Positions 22,101-32,356 of a stretch of DNA of 64,000 nt are shown piece by piece. The position numbers and the translations under genes are program-made. Below the pieces are notes generated by a model. It ran no database searches. It saw only the letters and a list, made by a program, of their open reading frames with translations, and was not told where the DNA came from. Within the stretch, counting starts at the first letter, position 1; each line of letters starts with the position of its first letter. The stretch comes from Takakia lepidozioides (Eukaryota; Streptophyta; Takakiopsida; Takakiales; Takakiaceae), in assembly GCA_030704615.1 (NCBI GenBank), contig CM060734.1, positions 29,404,042 through 29,468,041 of the forward strand. Direction: 5' to 3'.

Positions 22101-24449
22101 CTCCAATGACATTTGGGGAGGGGAAACAATCGCAATGTTCAGGTCCTTCAAAGTCTGATCCAGCACAATGACGGCGCGCTTTTCGAGCTGCAAATAGTAT
22201 ATTTGTCAGAATTGCAAAAAAGATACACATCACATACTTGAAGAGAAGAAACAGCATGTTCGAATACACACCTGACTCCAAAATGTAGCCTTGTGGAGCC
22301 AGTTATCAAACACCAAATCACTGATTCCTTCCACCTTTGTGCCAGGCTGTATGGTGCTCTTTGGGAACTGATTCAAGTCCTTTACTGTTTGATCTGAGTT
22401 CCATATCTCCAGCCACCTTATTTTTGTTTGTGGGTCGACCATCGATATGGCCAGCCGGTGCAATTTCTCCTGCTGCATCTCCGGATGCACATGCTTGTCA
22501 TAGTGTGTTTTGATCTGCTGAAGGAACTCAGGACCAAGTCCAGGATCTACTATTCTAAGCTGCTTTCCGAAGGCTGACATCAATTTGGTTCTTCGCATCT
22601 CAAACTCCTTCTTTATTGCAGCTTCCACACCCTTTGATGTCCTTAGTTCCTCTGGTGTAGTGCGGTAATATTCGGATTTTCCCTTCTCAGCTGCCTCTGC
22701 CAGTTCTTGCTGCATTCATTCAAGTAGTGATTAGCTCCGAAGGGACTCTAAACATGTATTCGAAAAGTAAACAGATTACAGACTCGGGCTTACCGCATAC
22801 ATGTACTCCAGAAACGTCTCTCGTGTCAAAGAATACCAAGTGCCTGCAGCTCTTCCTGTTTCGCACTTCTTGATGATATTGGGTGGTAGTACTGTCCGAA
22901 AATCATCCAGCTTCATCAGACCAATCCTCTGAATTCGGAATAGTGTGTGAACCAAGCTTGTTGTCACATGCGATTTCTCTGTCGATCTGCAAAAACATTG
23001 GAAACATTGCATTCCTTAACACTGTTTTTTGAGGATTAACAAGACACTACAGAGGGAATCAAATCTCCTGGATGACTTACTTGTTCACGTCGTGCATAGC
23101 TGTAAGAAGCCTAGCGATGTCGTTTCTTGGATCCAAAACCATTGCCTCCACAGCAACATGCTTGTCTTTGTCTTTCGAATGGTGTTTCTGAATGTATCCC
23201 ATCCATGCCAGCAATCGGTGGTTGCCGTCCCAGACGTAGAACATGTGGTTGCAGAATTGCTGGGTGTTCTTTCCCATCATGAGGCCCAGCTCGAACTCCT
23301 CATTGGCATCTTTCCAGCACTCATCCCAGTTATCACTGATCTCTGGAGAAACTAATGTGCTTTTCCCATTTATATCCGTCAGTGACACATAAAAAACTTG
23401 TGCACCAAGTCTATATCCATGCACAAAATCACTCTCCAATTTTGTTATGTCATGGGAAAGAGGTGGACGCACAACAGACATTGATATCATCCGGCACAGA
23501 GGTATGTCCAGACGCCCTCCAGATACGAGCATGTCCCTTATAACCTCCTGAGAGTTTACCTTCTGGAATGACATGAGTTCTTTCACCTTGTCAAGGTAGT
23601 GCACTTCGGATTCATCTGCTTCATCTGTATTCTCTGAGCTTTTTGCGGACTCGTCCCCATCTCCAGATCCTTTCCCCTCTGATCCTGTAGGCTTCGACCT
23701 CACAGTTTTCTGCACGATGCCATTCAGTTCTGACTAAGTGATTTGCAAATAGTGAATGGCGGTAACGACAATCACTCTGTATCAAGGAAACTCACCATGA
23801 ATGGTGTGAAAGAATTCAGCACAATCTACACATGCAAAGCCGAGACTGCCGTATTCAAAACAAAAGCGAGAGCGATAGCGAACGGCGTTAACGACAATCA
23901 CAAAAGATAACAACCTGCCGGATCGGTGTTGTGTAATGACATATATGTGCAACTGATTGGCGGCAACGACAATCATTGTAGTTTAGGGAGAATAGTAAGT
24001 GCAGACTCTCTATTCAAACACATAGGTACATAAATCTCATGAGGAGAATCGAATGGCGTTAACGACGCTCGCGATTCAGTAGTTCCTGCTAAAGAATGGA
24101 AGAGGAAGGACTCCTTGAAAGGCAATCAGACAGACTATATGATAAAACTTACTGGCACCTTCTTAGGTTTTGAAATTTGATCCCCTTCTGCAGCTTTCCT
24201 CTTCCCTCTCACATCTGCTGGAGTTTCTGTCTGCGCAAGGGTTTCTTGACCTTCTGCAGGTTCGGCGTTCCGCGTGCTTCCACCTTCTTCAGTGTCCCTG
24301 CGATTCATCTCTGCCTCCACAGGCTGGCGCACTCTTATCGCCGACTGTGTCGCAGCCGCTGCCTCAGTCTCCGTCTGCTCTTGTGAATCAGTCTCCGCGT
24401 TCACCTGCTGCCTTGGCCCTGTGTTCTCCAACAAACGACGCCTCGTCAT
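19143..24449 (-). CDS. ParB-like + beta-class amino-methyltransferase-like protein, 9 exons
   Basis: Exons (minus): 24449-24153, 23709-23081, 22986-22794, 22709-22272, 22187-21961, 21015-20364, 20251-19913, 19717-19432, 19336-19143. All introns are GT-AG and the phases agree, giving 1084 residues and a TAA stop. Residues 1-160 are charged with a basic KRKAAEG nuclear-signal-like stretch. Residues 166-297 resemble a ParB/sulfiredoxin fold (IPLCRMISMSVVRPP, then YVWDGNHRLLAWM at 258-270). A Lys/Glu/Asp linker with an AT-hook-like GRKPKDK spans 698-745. The C-terminus follows beta-class N4/N6 methyltransferase order: motif IV-like DIVILDIPDG (830-839), LSDAGTLLLF, SSGFEVLRTWNCVN, motif X-like EKSPAFMQILLE, motif I-like VVDLSVSTG (1013-1021) and GRSLFGMEGDSDLY. 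DPPY is replaced by DIPD and FxGxG by SVSTG, so catalysis is doubtful. ParB-methyltransferase fusions are common in bacteria and phages. Cargo of the surrounding MULE; a nuclear DNA-binding role is inference. Confidence 0.85.
21141..24080. repeat. Intronic hairpin repeats (GAATGTCGT-CA-ACGACATTC family)
   Basis: Within two introns of the minus-strand gene (21016-21960 and 23710-24152), a 20-bp inverted repeat with 9-bp arms recurs near 21158, 21263, 21424, 21533, 21628, 21737 and 21860. More diverged forms lie near 23754, 23878, 23958 and 24050. Spacing in the first intron is mostly about 95-160 bp. Longer flanks also match (AGGTGAAT...CAGACA-AGAAGTGAATGTCG), giving a higher-order unit of about 270-310 bp. 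Exons lack the motif. Confidence 0.85.
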
Positions 24450-25303
24450 TTTCTCTCTTGCTCTGCGTCTCTCTCTAAGGGAAGTAAAATAAAGAGACTT
24501 TCTTCTCTTTCGTATTCTAGAAGGAACCCTCTCCAGCTTGACTACCACTCTCCCTCTAAGCGCGAAAAGTAGAAAAACGCAGTGACTCCCGATTTCTTGC
24601 GGGATTGCCTGTGTTCTTGCGTGTCTCTAGAAGCATCGGATTCCCTCCCGCGTGACCGTTACACATAGTCGTTTCCTTATTAGTGCACATGCCAGCAATT
24701 GGTGTACAGCTGTTCGTATTCAGTTATGGATGTCTGACGTGTGCCGCCCAAAAAAAACGGCATGTTCTTTATTATAACGGGTTCAATATTTAAAAAGAAC
24801 AGCGAATCCCAGAAATTGATGCGCAGTCTTAAACAAATAAATATAAATGAACGAGAGTTTGATGACAAATTTTGGAATATCATACACGGTCATCCTTGTT
24901 ATCCAAACCCCACATTCGTTTCACATTTGGAACTTTCCAGGTGCGCATGATCATTGGTAGTAGTATATAGATACATTTACTTAATCTGCAATCCCATTCT
25001 CAGATCCTGTGGCATGCTTCCAGGAAGTCGGCTTTGTTATTGGGTTTATTGATGAGGTTCTGATTAACGGTTTAACAGTTGCCGACACTGCCCCTAGGGA
25101 TTCTCTGACCACTGGGCCCACAAGAAAAGTAATTAAAATGGACGGCTGCATATCTGGAATGAATAACAGAATATGCACAGTCGTTATCTGAGCTTCCTCC
25201 GCCATATGCTCTGCTCATTCTTCAACTGTGTTCTGGAGACAGCAGTAAACCGATTTACACTAGATCTGTGATAGCAAGGTACAAACATACTCGAGGAAGG
25301 AAG
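24450..25303. promoter_or_regulatory. Divergent promoter region of the MULE genes
   Basis: The two genes start back to back (ATG at 24449 on minus, ATG at 25304 on plus) and share these 854 bp. The region has AT-rich segments (about 24760-24860) and no other coding sequence. Shared regulation is inferred from the layout; no specific factor site is assigned. Confidence 0.5.
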
Positions 25304-28300
25304 ATGGCTTCCTCTGAAGCGGAGTTCTTCTCAGACGACAAACCAGTGCCGTTCTCCCAGGAAGTCCTTGACAATGGATTTGCAATTGTTCTGGAACATG
25401 TCTTGGCTACCCGTTTTCAGCTGCAGAATGGCTCCATCTTTTTGGAGAAAGAGGTTTACGATCTGAAAGGGAAGTTGGTGAAATATTCTTTCCAAAACCG
25501 TGATGAGACGGCTCATATCAGCCAGTGGAGAGTGCGTCCTGGTCGATACAGAGTACTTGGAGAGCCTCGGCGAAAGTCCCTTGGGTCATATGTGACGCCC
25601 GGGACTGCTGCTTCGGTCGTTGAAGACAAGAGGGAGGTGGTGGTGAAAAAAGAACAGACTTCCTCCACTCCAATCGTTGAGCTTTCGGATTCTTCCGATG
25701 ATGACATAAGTGAAATTCCAAATCCAGTCCTTCCTACTGTGGTTGCAGAAGCTGATGAAGAAGAGATTTGTAGTGTCATTCCAAAATTGCGGGCGATGGG
25801 AGGAATGGCTGGATTCAAAAGTGAGTTGCGGGGAATTGATTGGGAATCTTTGAAGCAGGTGCCTGTGAAGTTCTTGCCGGAGACTTTTGATGGCGATATC
25901 CTATTCGAGCTGCCTCCTCCTCCGCGAGTTGGAGGTGTAACAATCATGATGCATGGAATGGACAAGAAACACGACGGGCACCCGTGGTGCAGAACAAAAA
26001 CATCCAATATTCAGAATGATGACAAGCTTGTTTTCAGGAGGACAGTTTGCAATGGACACCTTAGGTGTGATAATTTGAATTGCAGACACTTTCTTCAGTC
26101 TGGTGTTCATAATCAAAGCGAATGGGAGGGTCTGGCGGAGAATCCATTTCAGCCTGGGACTGCCCCTCCACCGGCAAACACTTTCGTCTGCAAATTCTGC
26201 AAACTTGTGCCATCCTGCTTGGCGCTCTGCGGAGCAAGAATGTACTATGTTGTCCACCGTTTGAATACAATGACGAGAGCTTGTGTGCATTTTGGATTCC
26301 ATAACCATCCTGTCTCGAAGGGGGATTACAGGGAGAGTGTTGAGACAGTATCGAGGTTGATCAAACAGGAGTTCGGGAGAAACCCATCCGCAACAACATC
26401 TGCAATTGCTCTTGGCGCAAGCAAGTCCTTCTTGGAAAGCCATATTTTGAGTGAAGGAGATTCTGTGGGGACTAAACTTGACGGTGCAGCATTGGACCTG
26501 GTCATGGATCATTTCTCCACTTTAAGTTCACCTAACATTCGGCATCAGATCAATGCATTGAGAATGGGCTCTGGGATCAGAGGCTACATAGACAATATTT
26601 TGGAATTGAAACGACTGAGCAAGTACGATTACATCCAGGACAATGTATTCCCAGGTCAAGGTGCCATCAAAGTTTTTCTTTTCAAAATGTCGACTGTTGG
26701 GGAGGGCAGTGGGGTTAGCCTCGTGAAGCGGATGCAGAAGACTGGGGACTTGCAGAACTGTTTTCTTATGTTTGATCATGTGAAACGAGTGAAGGATTGG
26801 ACGACAATGGCTTGTCATGTCTACGATCCAATGTACCAACGAGTTATGACAATTGCAGTTTGTGACATGCAATCCGAGGATACGGAATCCCAGAAGCTCA
26901 TGTGGAATTCCCTGATACGTGTCATGGGCTGCCATGGGCTGCCATCTCCAAATTTCGCAGGTTTCATGGCGGATAGTGCTCAAGCAAATTTCAATGCTAT
27001 TCGTATTGTCTTCGGATCGGGCGACCCAAAAGTGCCTATGCCAGGAAGAGAGCGTACATGTCTATTCCATTGGACACAATCTCTGGAAAAACATACAAAG
27101 TCGGACATCAAACCAGAGATGCAGACTCAGCACCGTAAATTGTGCAAAGAGTACAAAGATGCTAGAACAATGAAGGAGGCGGACACTTTGTTCCAGACAA
27201 TTCGTGCCTGGTGGTTCTCTTCTGGAGCTGCATCACTTGAGAGTATGAGAGCATTGGAAGATTGGCTGGCGTTTTGGCACTTCCGGTATAGACAGTGGGG
27301 AGCAGCCATGACAATGGTACGAGGCTTCTATTTCATGCTTTATTCATACATTTGCTTTCCATATTTTTGACTCATTGCTTTCTTTATGTTGTTTCCTGTG
27401 CACTATTCTGAAGTGTGGTTATCCTCTTTGCAGAACATGTCCATTGAGGAAATGGTGGACATGCCATCTTGCAATTTGGCAGAAACTGTGCACAATGCAT
27501 GGTTGCAGCAGTCTGGGAAACGAGGTCGGGATTTGTATGTGGCAACAACAGATGATTTGATACGTGCCTTGCAACAACAAACCCGATACCGTGATTTCTT
27601 ACGAGGTGGGGTTGGTGGCAAGGGTCCGGACAAATGGGAGTTGATGTTGCGTGCTGCAAACAGATCTGGGGATCCAATCAAGATAGCACGGGCGGTGAGC
27701 ATGTATGCCCAGGGAACGCCACTTGTTTCTAGAGTTCCACATCTTGAAGGGGAGGAGAGATTCGGCTCTGTAAGAGGAAATTGAACACTCCACCTGGTTC
27801 GGATTCAGATTCCCACAGGGCAGACCGTGATAACTTCTCGAAGCCTCGTGTTCCCCTGCATGACAGCTCCATGTCCGGAACCTCCATTGTGGAGGAACCT
27901 CCAACACGACGGCAAGCTCCAGCATCAAACCGTGCCACTGAAATGGTGCAGGAGAGAAACAACCCCCTTGATGTGCTTGAGTCCGCATGCCCCGACCACG
28001 TTTGGCACATAGAACGCACAAGTGTCGGGTCTCGTGTGAAATGTACAGCGATCAGGGCAACTAATTTCGAGAAGTGCACTTCATCTATATCCAGAGGTGG
28101 TGCCCGAACTCCTGCTCCGACTTTCACGGGCTTGATGCGTCCATACGGTCAACCAGAAGCCAAGAACCACAAGTTCTGGTTCTGCGCAGATGATTGTGCC
28201 AGATGTGTGCATGGAACTGTGCGTCCTTCCGTAGTGATGAAGCCATCTCCTCCAACCGTTTGGCCCGTGAAGGTGGGAACACATCTCAGCTTTCAGGAGA

Positions 28301-28817
28301 TTGAAATGCTGGAGGAGGCAGGTTTTTCCCTTGCGAGACAACCCCAACTCCATGCATGTGCTACTACTCCTGCGTCCTCCCGGGTCCCCCGGCAAATCCT
28401 GACTTGTGGCCAACCAAACGAGATGGAAAGCTCGTTCGGCGTTTCCCTCCAACCGCTGAACACTTTGGCAAAGTGGAGTCCGCAAGAATGCTCCAAGCTC
28501 GTGTCGGAAGCACCACGGAAGTACCCGATCCAGGATATGGTCGGGTATTCACAATCATCACTTCCACATCTGCTGTTCATGACAGGACCTACGACATCAC
28601 GGTTTCCAATTTCCCCAATTGCACATGTCCTGATTTTGTGAATATGCTATCAACCAGTTTGGGCAAGAGAGGTAAATTCATACCCTGCAAACATTTGTAT
28701 TTCATATTTTTGAGGAGGATGGTTTGCGATCCCAAACGTGACAACTTCATTCACCAGGCCACTATGAGTTTCAACGAGGTCGATACTCTTTTGCAGCGGG
28801 ATACAACACATGGGTAG
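25304..28817 (+). pseudogene. MULE transposase with SWIM zinc finger, two frameshifts
   Basis: Exon 1, 25304-27316, encodes an acidic N-terminus and a Cys/His cluster (CNGHLRCDNLNCRHF, CKFCKLVPSC, HFGFHNH; about 26050-26310) like the GCM1/WRKY-type DNA-binding part of MULE transposases. The catalytic domain follows: FDHVKRVKDWTTMA, AVCDMQSEDTESQ, GFMADSAQANFNAIR, ERTCLFHWTQSLEKHTKSDI, then WLAFWHFRYRQWG. The intron 27317-27433 (GTACGA...TTGCAG) is in phase. One base appears lost near 27770, before a KRKLNTPPGSDSD segment, and another frame change lies near 28380. The last part has the SWIM motif: CTCPDF near 28620-28640 and PCKH near 28680. Transposases of this family cut at the inverted ends and leave 9-bp duplications, as seen here. 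The frameshifts make it inactive unless they are sequence errors. Confidence 0.85.
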
Positions 28818-29380
28818 CATGAACTATGTAATGTGGTATGTGGATGACCATGATTTGAAATGTGTAATTCACATCAATTCGTCGGCTGTGCAATGATATG
28901 GCCTCCAACTATACGGAGTGAGGTCTGAGTGACAACTTTTAGGTAGTGCACATTTGTCATTGCACCGTTCGAAGTCTACATGTCTTGCTGTCGCTATGCA
29001 CTACAATCATCTTTTGAAGATGATCATAACTCTCATTGTTATTTGAGGAGGGAGGAAGTCTTCTCGTGGCAGCCTTTATGGCGCACACTTTGTGAGGATA
29101 TTTTGTCGTCTTCGTAATTGTAAAAGTGAAACAAGCATTTGTAATTGCACAATGTTGGATGCTGCAATTGTAGGCCTCAACGCTCGTCTTGATTCTATTT
29201 AGGCAAGATTCCCTGCATTAATTCCACGGTCATAGGACCATCCACGGTTATAGGCGGCGCATGTTAATGCTGACGTGGCAGTTGACGGACAGTGCCACGT
29301 CATCATTTACCGCCACATCAGCATGCTGACATGACGCTCACGCCACGTCAGCGTGTGTGCAGGCTCACGCCACGTCAGCT
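28818..29380. other. MULE right subterminal region
   Basis: 3' flank of the transposase. From about 29268 it becomes rich in GACGTGG/CCACGTCA motifs in both orientations and GCTCACGCC strings, mirroring the left subterminal region. Such clustered short motifs are typical transposase-binding regions, but that use is inferred. Confidence 0.6.
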
Positions 29381-29435
29381 GGCGTGAGCGTACGCTCGCG
29401 CGCTCACGTGCAACGCTCACGCCATTGCGTCGTTG
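29381..29435 (-). repeat. MULE right terminal inverted repeat
   Basis: Reverse complement starts CAACGACGCAATGGCGTGAG and continues to CACGTGAGCGCG and CGCTCACGCC, matching the left end. It abuts the 9-bp duplication at 29436. Confidence 0.85.
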
Positions 29436-29444
29436 CACCAACAT
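29436..29444. repeat. Target-site duplication, right (CACCAACAT)
   Basis: Identical to 18099-18107. On the minus strand it encodes Met-Leu-Val of the interrupted PHD finger. Confidence 0.9.
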
Positions 29445-30613
29445 GGTGGCTGCCCTTCTAGCAGACCCACACAACATGCACCTCAAACTTGCAGGTACCA
29501 CTGCCAGGTTTGGGTCAATCCTTCCATCGACATTCGAAAGATGACATGGTGCACAATTACACCATGGTCCTTCCAAGTTATGCCATCAGACCCTCCAAGA
29601 TCAAGACGCCTGAGGGCAATACCTCTCGAACCCTCAAAATAGTATGTCCGCAGTCACATCCAAGGTCGTAGGCGCAGTCTGTTGCAGATAAACATAGTCA
29701 CCAGGGTTAAATCTCCGAACCCCAGGACAATAGCCCCCACCACGTATGGTAGCATACCTCAACGTATCACGATGTTGTGCAATGGCAAGGTTCTCAAAAG
29801 CCATGGGCATGACTTCTTGAACAACTCTGCACGCTGATCACATGCACGTGCCCACATGTCCGATCATCAGTTAAGAACTGTAGCAGCTTCTCTACGAATG
29901 GATGTAGGCAAATCCGGCTCTCGGCCAAAGAGAAGAAAATATGGTGAGAAGGAGGCAAGTGATGCTTGTTTGCTGAACCTGTAGCCCATGGCTAACCAGG
30001 TAACTGAAGTCCCAATCTCCTAGGGTCCCTTCTGCAAGCCATACTTGCGCAAACCCCTCTTTACTGTCTGAACAACCCTCTCTGCAAGCCATCGGCCTCA
30101 GGATGATCCCGAGAAGTGGTGCGGTGGTCTACCAAGGCCTTGTCACACAACGCCTGAAACTCCCCTTAGAACTCTCTCCCTTGGTCCGTGAGTACCTCAG
30201 CTGGAGCACCAAATCGGCTAAGTACACAATCCAAGAATGTATATGCAGCTCCCTCACTAGCTTTATCAGGCAATGGAACCAACTCGATCCACTTGGAAAA
30301 GTGCTCCACCATCACCAACACGTACTTGTTGTGGCGCATGGTCAATGGTAATGGCCCTGCGAAGTCAGACTCCACCTGTAGCCCAATCCCATGATCGGAA
30401 GAGGATGCAATTGTGGAGTAGGGCGTTAATGAAGCACCACCCTGTCACACACCATGCACCTAGCCACAAATTGTTGCACCTCTGTGTGCATACCACGCCA
30501 CCAATATGCCCCTACAGTAGACTATGAGTGCGTCGCACCCCAAAATGCCCCAACTCCTCATGGGCATGCCGCACTAACCGTGCCCACTGTGTTGAGTGAG
30601 GCACAATCCTCAC
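29436..30613 (-). pseudogene. Integrase and N-terminal half of PHD finger (gypsy pol)
   Basis: Minus strand from 30613: an integrase zinc region (HAHEELGHFGVRRTH near 30530-30575 and Cys pairs near 30440), then the core with SDFAGPLPLTM (30369 downward) and LSRFGAPAEVLTDQGREF (about 30166-30220). The third acidic block is frameshifted near 30085, where ADGL is followed by QREG. A linker leads to CAPCHLSNVDGRIDPNLAVV and the first PHD Cys pair, RCMLCG (about 29465-29485). The PHD stops at the MULE and resumes at 18107. Frameshifts make the integrase inactive. Confidence 0.8.
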
Positions 30614-32321
30614 TCAACCATTCTCCCACACTCGGAGCAGGTGTGTCCCCTCCCACTTGAACCTCTTGGCTCGTTGTAGGATCCGATCCCTCTCATTGGC
30701 AGTCACAGTGGCTGTCGTGTCTCCAGTGCGGAGGTAGTCCAACACAGCTGAATCCTCATGTATATCTTTGGCGCCACCTTGCTCATTGCTGGCCTCAGGG
30801 TCCTCAGACACTTGATCTACAGTCATCCCTGTTACAGGTCCAACCTGGCCTTCCGCTGCCAAGATACACAGAAATGTAGATGTATGCCATCCGGGCACCA
30901 TCTCCTCGTCCATCTCACCATGCCACCGAGCTCCAGTGTCATCCTGCTGGCTCGTGCATGGATTGCAACTCAACCCATCTGCATTGCGATTGACCAAACC
31001 CAGTCGATGCACAACCTGAAAGTCATACTCTTGAAGGATGAGTGCCCACCGTGCAAACTTCCCCGTAAGCTTGTCTGACTCCATCAACCACTTGAGTGGT
31101 TGGTGATCCGTGACAAGGGTGAAGAGATTGCCGTATAGATAGCACCTGAAGTGTGCCATGGCCCACACTGCAGCTAAGCATTCTCCCTCATATGAGCTAT
31201 ACTTAGACTTTGCAGCGTTGTTCGAGCGGCTAGCATAAGCCACTACGAACTCTCTTCCCTCATCATCCACCTGTGTGAGCACTGCTCCAAGCCCCAACAT
31301 GCTCCAATCTGTATGCAGCTGAAAAGGACGCCCCCTGATAGGTCGTCTCAAGATGGGCGCCGAGGTCAACCTCGCCTTGAGCTCTTGGAAAGCTTGTTCT
31401 TGCTCATCTTCCCACTGCTACTCCTGATCCACCTTGGTCAGCTTGGTTAGAGCCTTTGCAATGGCACTAAATCCCTTAACAAACCGTCTATAATAGTTTG
31501 CTAACCCCATGAAAGCTTGAACTCGGCTCACATCCGTGGGGCATGGAATCTGTGCAATGGACTCTACCTTAGTCTGCTGTACCCCCAATCCTCTAGGATA
31601 TATCATGTGACCCAGATACTCAATTTGGTTGTGGAAAAACTTGCACTTCCCCGGATGTAACTTCAATCCGTGCGCCCTCAAGCGCTCAAATATCACCTGA
31701 AGGTGTCTCTCATGCTCATCTACCGTAGCACTAAAGATGATGATGCCATCTATGTAGCACCGAGCAAATTCCACCCCTGCTAGAATCCTGTCCATGACTC
31801 TCTGAAACTCTGCAGAAGCGTTCTTAAGCCCAAATGGTAAGAACCGCCACTGGTATAGGCAATCCTTCCCGTGCTCATTGATCCCCCAGAATGTCGTTTT
31901 CTGCTTATCCGCCTCCTTGATCGGCAACTGGTGATATCCGGATCGTAAATCCAAAGTGATAAAGACCTTGGCATGCCCAATGGCATCAAAGATCTCCTCT
32001 GGTGTCGGCATGGCATACCTATCGGACTTGGTCTGACGATTTACAGGCCGGTAACATATGTCTCTCCGTCCAATTGCCATAGACATCCTTCTTGGCTGGC
32101 ATCACTGTGGCTGAAGCATACTCTCTCCCAGATAGCTCCACCAAACCAGCCTCCCAAAGGTCCTGAGTTCTCATCTGAATCAAGGACCTCTCCATGTCAC
32201 TGTATCTATAGGATCTCCGAAAGATTGGCGTGTCAGTAGCCAATTCAATGCGAATCTCTTGACCCTTCAGTGCTCCTAAGTCCTTCAAACTAAAGGCAAA
32301 GCAGTTCCTGTAAGCCCTCAA
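30614..32321 (-). pseudogene. Gypsy reverse transcriptase and RNase H
   Basis: Minus strand from 32321. LATDTPIFRRSYRYSDMER is followed by a frame break near 32050. RT motifs come next: KVFITLDLRSGYHQLPI (first catalytic Asp), FLPFGLKNASAEFQRVMD, and CYIDGIIIFS near 31740, where the usual YxDD has Gly for the second Asp. A TAG stop (CAG to TAG type) near 31422 separates RT from RNase H, which shows LHTDWSMLGLGAVLTQ, YEGECLAAVWA, TDHQPLKWL and NADGLS. The YIDG change and the stop mean no activity. Confidence 0.85.
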
Positions 32322-32356
32322 GAACCGCCGTATACGTCGTCTCTCTCCTCCGGTGA

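Larger units (their letters stand above)
18108..29435. mobile_element. MULE (Mutator-like) transposon carrying a ParB/methyltransferase-like gene
   Basis: A complete 11,328-bp element with inverted termini (18108-18175 and 29381-29435), flanked by 9-bp direct repeats. It has two divergent genes: a MULE-type transposase with SWIM zinc finger (25304-28817, plus) and a nine-exon ParB-like/amino-methyltransferase-like gene (24449-19143, minus). Both start from the same ~850-bp intergenic region. Excision on paper with one target copy restores an uninterrupted PHD finger frame in the host gypsy element, which confirms both ends. The transposase has two frameshifts, so this copy is probably non-autonomous now, while the cargo gene frame is intact. 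Autonomous plant MULEs with a second gene are known (MURB, and VANDAL anti-silencing genes), but I know of none with this cargo. Confidence 0.9.

Noticed and set aside
24170-24492. Plus-strand open frames opposite exon 1 of the cargo gene
   Set aside because: Shadow frames of the spliced minus-strand exon.
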